Shown in pieces: positions 4,828 to 5,681 of a stretch of 5,681 nucleotides of DNA. The notes under the pieces are model-generated. The model had not been told where the DNA came from. It saw nothing but the letters and a program-made list of their open reading frames with translations, and did no database searches. Source of the stretch: Candidatus Parcubacteria bacterium (GTDB lineage: Bacteria > Patescibacteriota > Minisyncoccia > Phycocordibacterales > Phycocordibacteraceae); assembly GCA_027310925.1 (NCBI GenBank), contig DAICZX010000003.1:1-5681 (forward strand), read 5' to 3'. A program made the position numbers and the translations under genes. The first letter of the stretch is position 1. Every line of letters begins with the position of its first letter.

Positions 4828-5622
4828 TTACGTGCCATTCACGAACCAGTATTTCGGGAGAGGCACGCCCTTTCCCGGTGTAAATTGGAACGTAGTTCCA
4901 AAACGTTCGTTACATGTGCCCGAAGCGACCTCCTCCTGAGTACACCTATATAACTTCTCAGGGCCAACCCCATCGGAGGTTCTATACCCAAGACGTTCGA
5001 GGTTATCCCAGAATGATGCTTCAAAGCAGACGTTCTTTCCTTCTGGAATAGACACTATCTTGGTAGACCCATCCGCCTGTACATGAAGGGTGTGTAGATA
5101 TGTCGCGCGAGTTAGGTCACACTCACTTGGAGCAATCCGAATGGCCTTATGAGCCATCGGGATATTCTTTCCATCTCCTCTATTTCGTTGGATGGCGTTA
5201 ATCCCCAGAACGATTGCGATTACGATCATTATAGTTCGCACAAGATTCGATGTCTCTTTCGATATAACAACTTTCGCCGCCAGTGGTGGTATGGGTTTGT
5301 CCGGGTCTATATTAACAGTGTGGATTTCACAGAACCAGGGAACCCAATATCTTCCTGCAGAACATTTTACCTCGGTTCTCTTACCAAAGAGGCAGATCGT
5401 ACCCTCATGATTCCAGGGTACGTCACGTTGGTGCTTCGTAAAAACATTGAAGGCAACGATACCACCGATACTAATACCGAGAACCGTTCCGACGAATGAG
5501 CCGAATTTGTGATAGTAAAATTTCTCAGTGAAGAACCACCAAGAAATATAACCAGCCTCAACTCCGGCAAACAAGCTCAGGATTAGCCCGAGCAATTGGC
5601 TCTTGAGTGGGTTAATCTTCAT
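4828..5622 (-). CDS. Membrane protein of unknown function with partial SPFH/band 7-like segment
   Basis: A 264-residue protein I cannot name. Hydrophobic segments are at about 9-31, 41-62 and 127-144. Between the second and third, residues 68-106 read VPWNHEGTICLFGKR...GRYWVPWF...VNID. This resembles the opening strands of SPFH/band 7 proteins (V-P-x-x-x-x-G-x-x-x-x-F-G-K ... G-x-x-W-x-x-P-F ... V-D), followed by a possible K-V-V-I-S-K-E-T counterpart of their I-T-K-D segment. The rest of that domain and its coiled coil are missing. The C-terminal part (145-264) is soluble, with four cysteines (C168, C199, C227, C237) that could form disulfides if outside the membrane; three more (C77, C87, C98) lie in the middle loop. 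ATG 5622 has a strong AAGGAG 8 bases upstream. Convergent orientation separates it from the pilin-like block. Confidence 0.7.
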   Translation of the reverse strand: MKINPLKSQLLGLILSLFAGVEAGYISWWFFTEKFYYHKFGSFVGTVLGISIGGIVAFNVFTKHQRDVPWNHEGTICLFGKRTEVKCSAGRYWVPWFCEIHTVNIDPDKPIPPLAAKVVISKETSNLVRTIMIVIAIVLGINAIQRNRGDGKNIPMAHKAIRIAPSECDLTRATYLHTLHVQADGSTKIVSIPEGKNVCFEASFWDNLERLGYRTSDGVGPEKLYRCTQEEVASGTCNERFGTTFQFTPGKGVPLPKYWFVNGT

Positions 5623-5630
5623 TATAATCT

Positions 5631-5636
5631 CTCCTT
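5631..5636 (-). promoter_or_regulatory. Strong Shine-Dalgarno site of the minus-strand gene
   Basis: The minus strand reads AAGGAG, 8 bases before ATG 5622. It fixes that start and is notable because no plus-strand gene in the window has a comparable site. Confidence 0.8.
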
Positions 5637-5660
5637 CAGGTAGTGAGGAACATCTCTCTA

Positions 5661-5681
5661 TATGTAATAATACATTACATA
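5661..5681. promoter_or_regulatory. Perfect 8-bp palindrome over a putative -10 of the minus-strand gene
   Basis: TATGTAAT (5661-5668) and ATTACATA (5674-5681) are exact inverted repeats around a 5-base spacer. A minus-strand TATTAT (5672-5667) lies across the centre and could be the -10 box, placing the start of transcription near 5660 and leaving a leader of about 38 bases with the ribosome binding site. This layout fits a repressor operator. The -35 region would be outside the window, so the promoter itself is unconfirmed. Confidence 0.45.

Noticed and set aside
1..5681. CRISPR array, tRNA, rRNA, transposase or insertion sequence
   Set aside because: No regularly spaced repeats, no cloverleaf-like segments, and no transposase motifs or flanking target duplications were seen; nearly all of the window is explained by the genes listed.

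Overview
The window looks like a stretch of a Candidate Phyla Radiation (Patescibacteria, Parcubacteria-like) genome. This is an inference from three things: a tandem array of small two-helix VirB2/TrbC-like membrane proteins, which is typical of those genomes; very tight gene packing with ATGA overlaps; and start codons that almost all lack a Shine-Dalgarno sequence. TGA works as a stop (gyrA, the methyltransferase, the solute-binding protein), so the UGA-glycine code of Gracilibacteria/SR1 does not apply.

Layout. Positions 2-169 are the 3' end of gyrA. A 190-base spacer (170-359) follows, holding an 8-bp hairpin and a promoter-like sequence next to a probable leaderless start. Then comes a dense plus-strand block: a small class I SAM methyltransferase (360-896), a membrane-anchored ABC-type solute-binding protein (893-2203), and six consecutive pilin-like proteins, here called P1 to P6 (2200-2811, 2814-3101, 3121-3522, 3530-3988, 4072-4449, 4450-4755). 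The methyltransferase, the solute-binding protein and P1 are joined by 4-base ATGA overlaps, P2 to P4 follow at gaps of 2 to 19 bases, and P5-P6 have their own strong promoter (TTGACC-16-TATAAT). A convergent minus-strand gene (5622-4828) encodes a membrane protein of unknown function with a strong ribosome binding site. Its first soluble stretch resembles the start of an SPFH/band 7 domain. An intrinsic terminator at 4781-4814 serves mainly this gene.

How the genes may work together. The six pilin-like proteins share one core: a hydrophobic helix ending near F-x-x-G-x-x-x, a short charged loop, then LW-x-x-x-G and a second helix. They differ in N-terminal parts: P1, P3, P4 and P5 carry signal peptides, P2 and P6 do not, and P1, P3 and P4 have paired cysteines in front of the first helix. 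The arrangement suggests components of a type IV secretion-like envelope structure or pilus. The translationally coupled solute-binding protein has no ABC permease or ATPase beside it, so it may serve that structure rather than a conventional importer. No VirB4, VirB6 or VirD4-like gene is in the window, so the function of the system is inferred, not shown.
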